From JBDHTS01 sp044221445 (GTDB taxonomy: Bacteria > Pseudomonadota > Alphaproteobacteria > Micavibrionales > Micavibrionaceae), in NCBI GenBank assembly GCA_044221445.1, contig JBGAPF010000018.1, positions 1 to 49,588 on the forward strand: a stretch of DNA of 49,588 nucleotides, given 5' to 3'. Below the pieces are notes generated by a model. The model did not search any database, had not been told where the DNA came from, and saw only the letters and a list, made by a program, of their open reading frames with translations. Position numbers and translations under genes: made by a program. Positions 42,352 to 49,588 of this stretch are shown piece by piece. Every line of letters begins with the position of its first letter. The first letter of the stretch is position 1.

Positions 42352-43731
42352 TCAGGCCGCCAATACAGGCGCTGGCCGGACAGATAACCTGGTGCTTTTC
42401 GGCGCATGAAGCGTCCGGAGCTCGGCGTTGGCATCAGGATCCCACCGCTCAGGAGGCATGACAGGCGTTTCCACAGGGGCCGGATCATAATGAATGCCGC
42501 GATCCGCCGCCGAAGCCCGGATGACGCAGGCCACGCGCGGCGCAATCTCCGTTTGCCATCTGGTGCCGTTGAAAACGCCGTAGTGTCCGGCCTTTGGGTC
42601 CACGTAATGATATTTTTCTTCGGGATCCAGATTTGACGTCAGTCGATGCGTGGATTCCGTCTGGCCAAGACCGACGATATCGTCTCTTTCGCCTTCGACC
42701 GTAAGCATTGTTGTGCTTTGTATCGCACCGGGATTGACAGTCTGGCCGTTTATTACCAACCGCCCTTGAGGCAGGCTGGCATCCTGGAAACCTTCCTTCA
42801 CCGTTTCAAGGAAGAACTCTGCAGGCAGGTCCATGACTGCAAGATATTCTTTATAAAAATCAAGCAGCTTAGTGGTAGTTTCTTCATCTCCGCAGGCAAT
42901 CGCATTGTAGACGTCCCTGAATTTATCGCGATGAATCGACCAGTTCATGCCCATGAAATTCTGGAGCTGTGTCATTCCCGGATACACTTCGCGCAGGGCA
43001 CCGGGATGCCATAGCGGTACCGTTTCGATGACATTGTTTGCAAACCAGTCGATCGAACGCTCGCGCGCCATGCGGTTCACAGCCGTAATGCCGATCCTGG
43101 TATCGATCGGCCCGGCCATCAGGGTGGCGGAGACCGGTTGATTGGCGTCGCCGTTTTCAGCCATCAGGGAGATCGCCGCCATAACCGGCAAAGTCGGCTG
43201 GCAAACGGCGATTACATGTGTTTCAGGACCGATAAATTCCAAAAACTTTTGCAGTCTCACGGTGTATTCGGATAGTCCGAATTTGCCTTCTCTGAGCGGG
43301 ATGTCGCGCGGGTCTTTCCAATCAGTGATCCACAGGTTATGCCCCGGCAACAGCGTTTCCACCGTTCCGCGCAAAAGGGTGGCATGATGACCCGACATGG
43401 GCGCGACCAACAGCACATTGGGATCGTGGCGGCCCGTGTCTCTTTCGAAATGACGAAGTTGACAAAAGGCATCCTCGTGAACGACCTTGTCACGGACGTC
43501 GATACGCTGGCCATCGATGGTCGTCTGGCGGAGGCCAAAGGAAGGTTTCGGACGCCTTCTGGTCAGCATGTCCGTAACGCCCGCTGCCGCGCGAAGATTT
43601 TGTGCCATGCTGCGAAACGGTTCCTGACCGGCGGCTTCAAGCGGGCCTGCCAGGGCGTCCATCATCATTGACGCGCTTCGGCCGTTGTAATCCATGACGC
43701 CTGTAAAAATATCGCGCATTTCGTAGGACAT
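42352..43731 (-). CDS. phaZ: Intracellular polyhydroxybutyrate depolymerase, copy 1
   Basis: The protein mobilises stored PHB inside the cell. Its 459 residues contain the alpha/beta-hydrolase core of PhaZ1-type depolymerases: LLVAPMSGHHATLLRGTVE, WITDWKDPRDIPL, and the nucleophile motif HVIAVCQPTLPV with Cys177 in place of serine, as in Ralstonia PhaZ1. TVEGERDDIVGLGQT (acid) and KAGHYGVFNG (His) complete the triad. An N-terminal region of about 60 residues precedes it. No phaC synthase is in the window. Confidence 0.93.
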   Translation of the reverse strand: MSYEMRDIFTGVMDYNGRSASMMMDALAGPLEAAGQEPFRSMAQNLRAAAGVTDMLTRRRPKPSFGLRQTTIDGQRIDVRDKVVHEDAFCQLRHFERDTGRHDPNVLLVAPMSGHHATLLRGTVETLLPGHNLWITDWKDPRDIPLREGKFGLSEYTVRLQKFLEFIGPETHVIAVCQPTLPVMAAISLMAENGDANQPVSATLMAGPIDTRIGITAVNRMARERSIDWFANNVIETVPLWHPGALREVYPGMTQLQNFMGMNWSIHRDKFRDVYNAIACGDEETTTKLLDFYKEYLAVMDLPAEFFLETVKEGFQDASLPQGRLVINGQTVNPGAIQSTTMLTVEGERDDIVGLGQTESTHRLTSNLDPEEKYHYVDPKAGHYGVFNGTRWQTEIAPRVACVIRASAADRGIHYDPAPVETPVMPPERWDPDANAELRTLHAPKSTRLSVRPAPVLAA

Positions 43732-43843
43732 GCCGTCTACTCCTCATTTTTTATTGTTCTTGAATGAGGATGGTACGGACGAAAGCCTGCGGAGTCTCTA
43801 TGCGCCGCAGCAATTCAGGGTTTTTAAATGTATGAAAGAAAAA

Positions 43844-45232
43844 TCAGCCAGCCAGATCTTCCGTCATGCCGACTTTTTCGTGCTTTTCCTTCAGTCTCGC
43901 CTGGACGGCTTCGATCCCGTGAACGGACCTGTTCCAGCGTTCCGGCTTTTTGTCGGGAATTTCTTTCAAGTCGGCCGCAGGCACCGCATCCGTGTCCTGA
44001 TCAAATTCCCGGATGAAATGACGGATGCGGGGCATGATATGAGTTTTCCATCGGCGACCGTTGAAGATGCCGTAATGACCGACCTTTTCCTGGAAATGAT
44101 GGAACTGGCGGTTGGCAGGCAGATTGCTTGATATTTCGTGTGCCGCCGTGGTCTGGCCGTGGGCCGAGATATCGTCCAGCTCGCCTTCGACAGTCAGAAG
44201 CGCGGTGCGTGTGATCGCTTTCGGATCGACAAGGTGCAGCTTGCCCGTGGCCGGATCGCGCCAGTGCATCTTGCCCTGGGGCAGGAGATAGCGCTGGAAC
44301 ACCGTTTCCACGGTCTGCAGGTAAAATTCGGCGGAAATATCCATGACGGACAGATATTCGTTATAAAATTTCCTATGGCCTTCCGCGGGCTCGCCGTCAC
44401 CCGTCACCAGGTGACCGAAGAATTTCATATGAGAGCCGACATGCCGATCGAGGTTCATGGACATGAAGCCGCTCAGCTGGATAAAGCCGGGATACACGCG
44501 GCGATGCGCGCCTGGATAGTAATATGGCACTTCCATCGTCACGGCATGCTCGAACCAGCTTAACGGACGGCTTTCCGCAAGCTCAGTCACCTTGGTTTTC
44601 GATACACGCGGGTCGATGGGGCCGCCCATCAAAGTCATCGTCATCGGGCGATTGGGATCGTCCTCAGCCTCCATCAGCGCAATGGCGGCATAAACCGGCA
44701 CGGCAGGCTGACAGACCGCGATCAGATGCGTATCGGGGCCCAGAAGGCTCATGAATTCGCGCAGATAGGCGATGTAATCGTCAAGGTTGAACCGGCCGGC
44801 TTTCAAAGGAACCTGACGGGCATCTTCCCAGTCGGTAATATAGACGTCATGGTGCGGCAGCAACGCCTCGACGGTCCCGCGCAGAAGCGACGAAAAATGC
44901 CCAGACATCGGGGCGACCAACAACACTTTCGGGTCGTTGCGCTTTACCTTTCTTTTAAAACGAAGAAGCGTGCAAAACGGCTTTTCCAGAATAGGCTCTT
45001 CGATAATTTCCACGGTCTTGCCGTCGATCACAGTTTCCGCCAGCCCAAAATCCGGTTTGCCAAAGCGGCGCGTGGTGCGCTCGAACATTTCGGCGTAAGC
45101 CGATATCGTGCGGCCTGTCTGGGTATAGGACAGCGGATTCCAGGGATGGCGGTACACGGCCCTGACGGCTTCGGCGCCGAGGCGGGCAGGGGTCAGGAGC
45201 GCATGCTGGAGGTCATAAAGGAGATAGATCAA
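43844..45232 (-). CDS. phaZ: Intracellular polyhydroxybutyrate depolymerase, copy 2
   Basis: This 462-residue paralogue lies 112 bases upstream of copy 1 on the same strand. It shares the same blocks: LLVAPMSGHFSSLLRGTVE, YITDWEDARQVPL, HLIAVCQPAVPVYA (Cys174), TVEGELDDISAHGQT and KVGHYGIFNG. The N terminus is different (MIYLLYDLQHALLTPARLGA), which is the more common form in this family. The two copies look like an old duplication rather than a recent one, because identity is confined to conserved blocks. It starts divergently from the CbiB-like gene. Confidence 0.94.
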   Translation of the reverse strand: MIYLLYDLQHALLTPARLGAEAVRAVYRHPWNPLSYTQTGRTISAYAEMFERTTRRFGKPDFGLAETVIDGKTVEIIEEPILEKPFCTLLRFKRKVKRNDPKVLLVAPMSGHFSSLLRGTVEALLPHHDVYITDWEDARQVPLKAGRFNLDDYIAYLREFMSLLGPDTHLIAVCQPAVPVYAAIALMEAEDDPNRPMTMTLMGGPIDPRVSKTKVTELAESRPLSWFEHAVTMEVPYYYPGAHRRVYPGFIQLSGFMSMNLDRHVGSHMKFFGHLVTGDGEPAEGHRKFYNEYLSVMDISAEFYLQTVETVFQRYLLPQGKMHWRDPATGKLHLVDPKAITRTALLTVEGELDDISAHGQTTAAHEISSNLPANRQFHHFQEKVGHYGIFNGRRWKTHIMPRIRHFIREFDQDTDAVPAADLKEIPDKKPERWNRSVHGIEAVQARLKEKHEKVGMTEDLAG

Positions 45233-45336
45233 GGGCGTGGCCTTTCATTTTAGACTCGCATCATACATAAAAATCGGTCGGAAGAAGTTAAAATGTAGTA
45301 TTATAAATTCTGCTTTATATTCCTTGCGCACAGCCC

Positions 45337-46350
45337 ATGAAAAACCTCCTGATTTCCCTGCACGATTTCTTTTTCGATCCCGAAAGACTGCCGATCGCAC
45401 TGACGGCGCTTGCGCTCACCTCTGTCGTCGGCATGATGGCCGGACCGTTTATGGGGAATGCCAATCCGCTGTACTGGGGCGTTCTCGACAGCCTGTTCGG
45501 CAGGTTCGGAGCGAAGCTCGATAGAAAACAGAGGAAAATGGCCGACCTGGTTTTTCGCGGGTTTATGCTGACCCTTCTGGTGCTGGGACTGTCCTACGGG
45601 CTGGGAAGCGGCGCACAGCATATTGCAGGACGCTGGCCTTATTACAGGATCACCGAGATTTTATGTCTTTCGATCCTCCTGACCTCGGGCGCCGTATGGT
45701 ACGCTGTGCTGAAATTGTACTTCGCCCTTCAGGACAAAAAAACGATCAAAGGCGCTTTCTATGCCGTTTCCCGCACCGGCCGCCTCGACCTGAGCGCCAG
45801 CGACGACTTTTCCATTACGCGTGCCGGTATGATGCTGACGGTCAGGACGTTCGATAAAGGCCTGGTCGCGCCTGTTCTGTGGTATCTCGTGGCCGGGCTG
45901 CCCGGCGCTTTTGTTTATGCCGGACTCGCGGCCCTGGCATGGCGGTTCGGCAAGGGCTTCGGGACGATCCCTCTGGCGCTGGATAAACTGATGGGTTTCG
46001 GCCCTTCTTTACTGGCCGGCCTACTGGTCGCGCTCGCTGGGCTGTTTACCCCCACGGGGGGAATGACACCGGCGCTCGCCGGACTTTTGAAGGCTAAAAA
46101 CCAAGCGAAATATGAAGAAGGCGGCTGGCCTGTCAAAGCCATGGCTTATGCATTGAAGGTTAATCTTGGCGGGCCCGCCATCGACCTGGATGGCAGCGCG
46201 CTGCAAAGGGAATGGGTCGGACCGCCCGATGCAACAGCCAGGCTGGAGCCGTCCCATTTACGCCGTGGATTATACATAATTATAATGGCTTATCTGTTGT
46301 TCGCCGTCAGCCTTGGAGCAGCCATGCTTTATGGCCCCCGATGGCATTAA
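45337..46350 (+). CDS. CbiB/CobD-like integral membrane protein, divergent
   Basis: The 337-residue protein has about seven hydrophobic segments and a central block that resembles CbiB. FYAVSRTGRLDLSASDDFSI corresponds to the VSRDT region, and KGLVAPVLWYLVAGLPGAFV to the VAPLFW-GLPGA region. The catalytic-looking ETVAENxxD and NTxDSMxGY motifs of true adenosylcobinamide-phosphate synthases are not kept (VRTFDKG; no NT-DSM). No other cobalamin gene is nearby. I therefore call it a CbiB-family member of uncertain activity. No clear ribosome site precedes the ATG at 45337. Confidence 0.68.
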   Translation: MKNLLISLHDFFFDPERLPIALTALALTSVVGMMAGPFMGNANPLYWGVLDSLFGRFGAKLDRKQRKMADLVFRGFMLTLLVLGLSYGLGSGAQHIAGRWPYYRITEILCLSILLTSGAVWYAVLKLYFALQDKKTIKGAFYAVSRTGRLDLSASDDFSITRAGMMLTVRTFDKGLVAPVLWYLVAGLPGAFVYAGLAALAWRFGKGFGTIPLALDKLMGFGPSLLAGLLVALAGLFTPTGGMTPALAGLLKAKNQAKYEEGGWPVKAMAYALKVNLGGPAIDLDGSALQREWVGPPDATARLEPSHLRRGLYIIIMAYLLFAVSLGAAMLYGPRWH

Positions 46351-46354
46351 ATGC

Positions 46355-46381
46355 TTGACTTGCAGGGCTTGCGGATACTAT
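46355..46381 (+). promoter_or_regulatory. Promoter of rpmB
   Basis: TTGACT (46355-46360) and TACTAT (46376-46381) lie 46 bases upstream of rpmB, with a 15-base spacer that is a little short. The -35 begins just after the CbiB-like stop codon, so rpmB has its own start of transcription. Confidence 0.5.
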
Positions 46382-46426
46382 CGTCCGCCCCTGAATAAAC
46401 CAGCTAGCAAAATAAGGATTTTTCCC

Positions 46427-46717
46427 ATGAGCCGTCGTTGCATGGTGACCGACAAAGGCGTGATGAGCGGAAACAATGTTTCCCATGCCATGAACAAAAC
46501 GCGCCGCCGCTTCCTGCCGAACGTGAAGACGCAGAATGTTTTCAGCGAATCGCTGGGCAAAATGGTGTCGATCAAAATCAGCAACGCTGGTCTGCGCACG
46601 CTGGAGCATAAAGGCGGGCTCGACGCCTGGCTGCTTGAAACCGCATCCAGCAAACTGGACGTCACGCTTCGCCCCATTCGCGCCCAGATCGCCAAGATCG
46701 CCGCCGAAAAGAAATAA
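46427..46717 (+). CDS. rpmB: 50S ribosomal protein L28
   Basis: The 96-residue product begins MSRRCMVTDKGVMSGNNVSH and has AMNKTRRRFLPNVKTQNVFS. The end, VSIKISNAGLRTLEHKGGLD, is fully typical of alphaproteobacterial L28. The internal cysteine pairs of zinc-binding L28 forms are absent. AAGGA lies nine bases before the ATG. It is followed by a hairpin terminator and is probably monocistronic. Confidence 0.97.
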   Translation: MSRRCMVTDKGVMSGNNVSHAMNKTRRRFLPNVKTQNVFSESLGKMVSIKISNAGLRTLEHKGGLDAWLLETASSKLDVTLRPIRAQIAKIAAEKK

Positions 46718-46740
46718 GGCTTTAGACAGCCAGGTTAGAG

Positions 46741-46778
46741 AAAGAGCACACAGGAGTATCGACCTCCTGGTGCTCTTT
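46741..46778 (+). terminator. Hairpin terminator after rpmB
   Basis: AAAGAGCAC pairs with GTGCTCTTT and CAGGAG with CTCCTG, making a 15-bp stem with one bulged A and a 7-base loop. Only a short TTTGTGT follows. It lies 24 bases after rpmB and 43 before the tgt-like gene. Confidence 0.72.
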
Positions 46779-46820
46779 GTGTATTGAGTGGTGCATGCTT
46801 TTCCGGACCGAGATCGAACC

Positions 46821-48062
46821 ATGACCATGCCTTCACGCCGCAGCCGCAAGAACGCACTTCCGCCGATTATCGTCAAAGCCCCCTCGAAGCTGGACTATCC
46901 CGGGTTTTCTTTTGACATTACCCACAGGGATCCGAAATCGCGGGCCAGGCTCGGCCGCCTGACCACCCCGCACGGCGTGATCGATACGCCCAATTACATC
47001 TTCTGCGGCACCAAGGCCGCCATTAAAAACCTGTCGCCCGCACATATGCACGAGGCGAAAACGGACATCATCCTTGCCAATACGTATCATCTGATGATCC
47101 AGTCCGGCGCCGACCTGATCGAGAAGATGGGCGGGCTGCATGAATTCATGCAATGGGACGGCCCGATGATGACGGATTCCGGCGGGTTCCAGATTTTCTC
47201 CATGGGCCACGGCTCCGTCGCCGACGAGATCAAGGGCCGCAACCGCAAGAAAGAGCGCAGCCTGATCAAGATCGATGAAGAAGGCGCGGCCTTCAAATCC
47301 TACTGGGAAGGCAACACGCTGCGCCTGACGCCTGAAGTCTCCATCGACAGCCAGCGCCGCATGGGCGCGGACCTGATCTATCAGTTCGACGAATGCACAG
47401 CGTTTCATGTCGACCGTTCCTATACGGAGATGGCCCTGCGGCGCAGCCATCGCTGGGGCAATCGCAGTCTTGTCGAATTCGAGCGCGGCCACACGGGCAA
47501 GCAAGCCTTGTATGGAATCGTTTCAGGCGGCGTTTATGAAGACCTGCGCGCCGAAAGCTGCGCCTGGACCAAGGACAGCCCGTTCTTCGGCACGGCCATC
47601 GGCGATTGCCTGGGCGGGTCGGTCGAGCAGTTTTACGAGATCGTGTCCTGGTGCATGCCGCAGATCCATCCGGACCGTCCGGTTCATCTGCTGGGGATCG
47701 GCACCGTCCGGGACGTGTTTTCCTGCGTCCGTCTGGGAATCGACACGTTCGACTGCGTTTCCCCGACCCGGATCGCCCGGCACGGCTGGGCGCTGACACG
47801 GGGCGGGGAAGGCCGGATCAACCTCCGGAATGCCAGATACAAGGAAGACAGGGAGCCGCTGGATCCATCGCTGGATATTCCCGCCTCCCGCGACTTCTCC
47901 AGGGGTTATATTCATCATTTGTTAAAGGTTGACGAGCTTCTGGGCTCGCAGCTGGTGTCCCAGCACAATGTCGCCCAGATGAACCGCCTGATGCGCGAGG
48001 TTCGTCAAGCCCTTAGGGACGGCACGCTGGACGCTCTGGAATCCGAGTGGCTGCCGGAATAA
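46821..48062 (+). CDS. tgt: tRNA-guanine transglycosylase homologue without zinc ligands
   Basis: The fold and chemistry residues match bacterial TGT: MTDSGGFQIFSMG (Asp119), FDECTAF (Asp190), GVYEDLRAES and TFDCVSPTR (Asp311, the expected nucleophile). Three features do not fit. The zinc cysteines (PECDCYTC in E. coli) read PSLDIPAS, so all three are lost although the histidine pair YIHHL remains. The glutamine of the preQ1 pocket is Ser235 (IVSGGVYED). The GGLAVGE loop reads GDCLGGSVE. It may use another 7-deazaguanine base or act on another RNA. The N terminus has an extra basic ~25 residues. ATG 46821 is the most likely start. Confidence 0.88.
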   Translation: MTMPSRRSRKNALPPIIVKAPSKLDYPGFSFDITHRDPKSRARLGRLTTPHGVIDTPNYIFCGTKAAIKNLSPAHMHEAKTDIILANTYHLMIQSGADLIEKMGGLHEFMQWDGPMMTDSGGFQIFSMGHGSVADEIKGRNRKKERSLIKIDEEGAAFKSYWEGNTLRLTPEVSIDSQRRMGADLIYQFDECTAFHVDRSYTEMALRRSHRWGNRSLVEFERGHTGKQALYGIVSGGVYEDLRAESCAWTKDSPFFGTAIGDCLGGSVEQFYEIVSWCMPQIHPDRPVHLLGIGTVRDVFSCVRLGIDTFDCVSPTRIARHGWALTRGGEGRINLRNARYKEDREPLDPSLDIPASRDFSRGYIHHLLKVDELLGSQLVSQHNVAQMNRLMREVRQALRDGTLDALESEWLPE

Positions 48063-48071
48063 GAGAATTTA

Positions 48072-48101
48072 TTAACCAAACCGTCAGATTTATCCTATAA
48101 T
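48072..48101 (+). promoter_or_regulatory. Promoter of the degenerate GGDEF gene
   Basis: A perfect TATAAT (48096-48101) lies 18 bases after TTAACC (48072-48077), 42 bases before the ATG at 48143. This gives the gene, and possibly upp, a start of transcription separate from tgt. Confidence 0.6.
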
Positions 48102-48142
48102 TTAGGGAATGCGTTCGTTTTCCCATTTTCAGCACCGCGGAC

Positions 48143-49063
48143 ATGGCCTCAAACTACGAAGTCGATAGCAAATTCAGGAAGCTGGCGGCGGTCCTGGACG
48201 ATCATGCCGAATGGTTCGGGCTGGCCGTCCGCAAGATCTTTTATCCTGAAACGAGTGAAGATCCCCTGGAGATGCCGGAAAGCTTCCAGGCATGGCTGTC
48301 CGAAGTGCAGAACGAGGATTTTCTTCAAAAATCCGTTTTGCAGAATATCAAGCGCGTCCATGACGAATTGATGGAGACCGCGGACAAGATGTTCAAGTTG
48401 GCCGACCCGAAGTTCAAGCCCGACATCATGACGTTTGAAACCTTCTGCAACCTCTATGAAGGTTTTGTCACGCAGCTTCGCCGTCTTGAATTCGATGCGG
48501 CCCAGGCCGACAGCGGGATCGATCCCATGAGCGGGCTGCGCAGCCGCGAGGCGATGGTCATTGAATTGCGCCGGGAGCTGGAGCGGCGCTCGCGGCGCGG
48601 GCGCCCGTTCGGCCTGGCCGTGGCGCGGATCGACAACTATGACAAGATCCGCGAGCTGTGCGACGAGACATGGCAGATGGAGATCATGGCCGTATTGGGC
48701 CGCCTGATCCGCAAATGCATCCGGTCCTTCGATGACGGCTACCGCTCCGCCGAGGCGGAATTCGTGATGTCGCTGAAACATGCGGACGCGAATGGCGGCA
48801 AGGCGGCGATCAACCGCCTGCGCGCTTTTCTGGAACAGGAAAAGCTGTTCGTTCCCAACGGCGACGGGGGCACGGAGCCTTTGACCATGTCGTATTGCGT
48901 GGCGGAACCGCTGCCGGGCGATACGCTGGAGGAGTTGATGGACAATATGCGCAACGACCTGGACCGCTATAAACATGAAGGCGGCGACAAGGCCCTGGAA
49001 TATCATGAGCAAAGCCCGCTCTCCCGCCTCATCCATAATATGGGCGTGGCGGAAAAAGCCTGA
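48143..49063 (+). CDS. Degenerate GGDEF-domain protein
   Basis: The 306-residue soluble protein has an N-terminal helical region (1-120) with no known motif. A GGDEF-like domain follows at about 126-290. It opens with DPMSGLRSREAMVIELRREL (the usual D-x-LTGL-x-NR) and has FGLAVARIDNYDKIRELCDE (the usual ID-FK-IND). The active-site signature is RSAEAEF at 201-207 instead of R-x-GGDEF, so both glycines and the catalytic Asp are gone. It should not make cyclic di-GMP. Such proteins often bind nucleotides or partners instead. upp starts 13 bases downstream, so the two may be co-transcribed. Confidence 0.78.
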   Translation: MASNYEVDSKFRKLAAVLDDHAEWFGLAVRKIFYPETSEDPLEMPESFQAWLSEVQNEDFLQKSVLQNIKRVHDELMETADKMFKLADPKFKPDIMTFETFCNLYEGFVTQLRRLEFDAAQADSGIDPMSGLRSREAMVIELRRELERRSRRGRPFGLAVARIDNYDKIRELCDETWQMEIMAVLGRLIRKCIRSFDDGYRSAEAEFVMSLKHADANGGKAAINRLRAFLEQEKLFVPNGDGGTEPLTMSYCVAEPLPGDTLEELMDNMRNDLDRYKHEGGDKALEYHEQSPLSRLIHNMGVAEKA

Positions 49064-49076
49064 GAAAGATCATGCC

Positions 49077-49588
49077 ATGGGAACGCCCCCGCCTTTCCCG
49101 AACCTCCAGATTTGCGACCATCCGCTGATCCGGCACAAGCTGACCCTGATGCGCGACGCGTCCTGCGGCAAGGCGCTGTTCCGTTTGCTGCTGCGGGAAA
49201 TCTCCCTGCTGATGGGATATGAGCTGACCCGCGACCTGGCCACGGCGTCCATCGACATCGAAACGCCGATGCAGCGGATGAAGGCGCCGGTGATCGAAGG
49301 CCGGAAGCTGGCGATCGTTCCGGTGCTGCGGGCCGGGCTCGGCATGGCCGACGGGCTGGAGGAGCTGATCCCCTCGGCCCGGATCGGGCATATCGGCCTT
49401 TACCGCGACCATGACACGAAGCAGCCTGTCGAATATCTCGTGAAGCTGCCGGACGCGGAGGGCCGCCTTTTCATCATTACGGATCCCATGCTGGCCACGG
49501 GGCATTCGGCGCGCCATGCGATCGACGTCGTCATGCGGTCGGGCGCGGAGCAGGGGCAGATCCGCCTGATGTCCCTGGTCGCCGCGCC
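49077..49588 (+). CDS. upp: Uracil phosphoribosyltransferase (partial, runs off the window)
   Basis: UPRTase converts uracil and PRPP to UMP in pyrimidine salvage. About 170 codons are visible. They include DHPLIRHKLTLMRDASCGKA, then TRDLATASIDIETPMQRM, IVPVLRAGLGMADGLEELIP and HIGLYRDHDTKQPVEYLVKL. The PRPP-binding loop is ITDPMLATGHSARHAIDVV. The frame remains open at the end of the window near LMSLVAA. I chose the ATG at 49077; an ATG five bases earlier is in another frame. Nothing looks unusual. Confidence 0.96.
   Translation, partial: MGTPPPFPNLQICDHPLIRHKLTLMRDASCGKALFRLLLREISLLMGYELTRDLATASIDIETPMQRMKAPVIEGRKLAIVPVLRAGLGMADGLEELIPSARIGHIGLYRDHDTKQPVEYLVKLPDAEGRLFIITDPMLATGHSARHAIDVVMRSGAEQGQIRLMSLVAA

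Noticed and set aside
46741..46778. Attenuator controlling the tgt-like gene
   Set aside because: The hairpin lies directly after rpmB and is explained as its terminator; there is no alternative pairing or leader peptide that I can see.
1..49588. CRISPR array, tRNA/rRNA genes, insertion sequences or prophage genes
   Set aside because: No regularly spaced repeats, no cloverleaf-like CCA-ended segments, no transposase or integrase motifs were seen on either strand.

Overview
The window looks like a chromosomal segment of a free-living alphaproteobacterium. The evidence is gene order: ybgC-tolQRAB, nadD-rsfS-rlmH-envC-ctpA-rppH, atpI-B-E-F'-F with a split b/b' stalk, miaB-phoH-ybeY-corC-lnt-HTH-metK-trmB, and rimP-nusA-infB-rbfA-truB-rpsO. 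All are typical alphaproteobacterial neighbourhoods carried on a GC-rich, densely packed backbone. I cannot fix the genus. Several arrangements (no pal after tolB, no ylxR between nusA and infB, pnp split from rpsO, a Zn-ligand-less tgt) suggest a divergent lineage rather than a well-studied rhizobium or Caulobacter.

Layout. 1-3600 (+): Tol envelope-constriction genes, closed by a strong terminator. 3666-9505 (-): RNA 5' pyrophosphohydrolase, a frameshifted polysaccharide deacetylase-like gene, the CtpA protease, the EnvC amidase activator, rRNA methyltransferase RlmH, ribosome silencing factor RsfS and NadD. 9539-12446 (-): F0 sector of ATP synthase plus mscL. 12433-14110 (-): a broken PAP2 phosphatase and a glycerophosphodiesterase. 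14197-16350 (-): PNPase. 16671-18642 (+): a small island with a membrane peptide, phosphoglycerate mutase, an orphan gene and pyrophosphatase. 18697-24879 (-): the translation/transcription operon rimP-nusA-infB-rbfA-truB-rpsO, with a terminator-like attenuator directly in front of rimP. 25086-25385 (+): AT-rich orphan gene. 25460-34162 (-): trmB, metK, an XRE regulator, lnt, corC, ybeY, phoH, a frameshifted RNase H-like gene and miaB. 34322-49588: a more accessory stretch with a periplasmic cysteine protein, an APC transporter, a 1194-residue membrane-anchored coiled-coil protein, a class IIA HAD phosphatase, a YgjP-like metallopeptidase, two tandem PHB depolymerases, a divergent CbiB-like membrane protein, rpmB, an unusual tRNA-guanine transglycosylase, a degenerate GGDEF protein and the start of upp.

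The most interesting points are: (i) phoH and rsfS, both ribosome-linked genes, appear to start at ATT codons that sit 8 nt after a perfect AAGGAG, with conserved N-terminal sequence upstream of the first ATG; (ii) a TGT homologue that has lost all three zinc cysteines and the usual preQ1-pocket residues; (iii) an attenuator-like terminator about 25 nt downstream of the probable rimP operon promoter; (iv) a giant coiled-coil protein with TipN-like architecture; (v) three genes broken by single-base frame changes, one of them also lacking its catalytic core. I saw no tRNA, rRNA, CRISPR array, insertion sequence or prophage.
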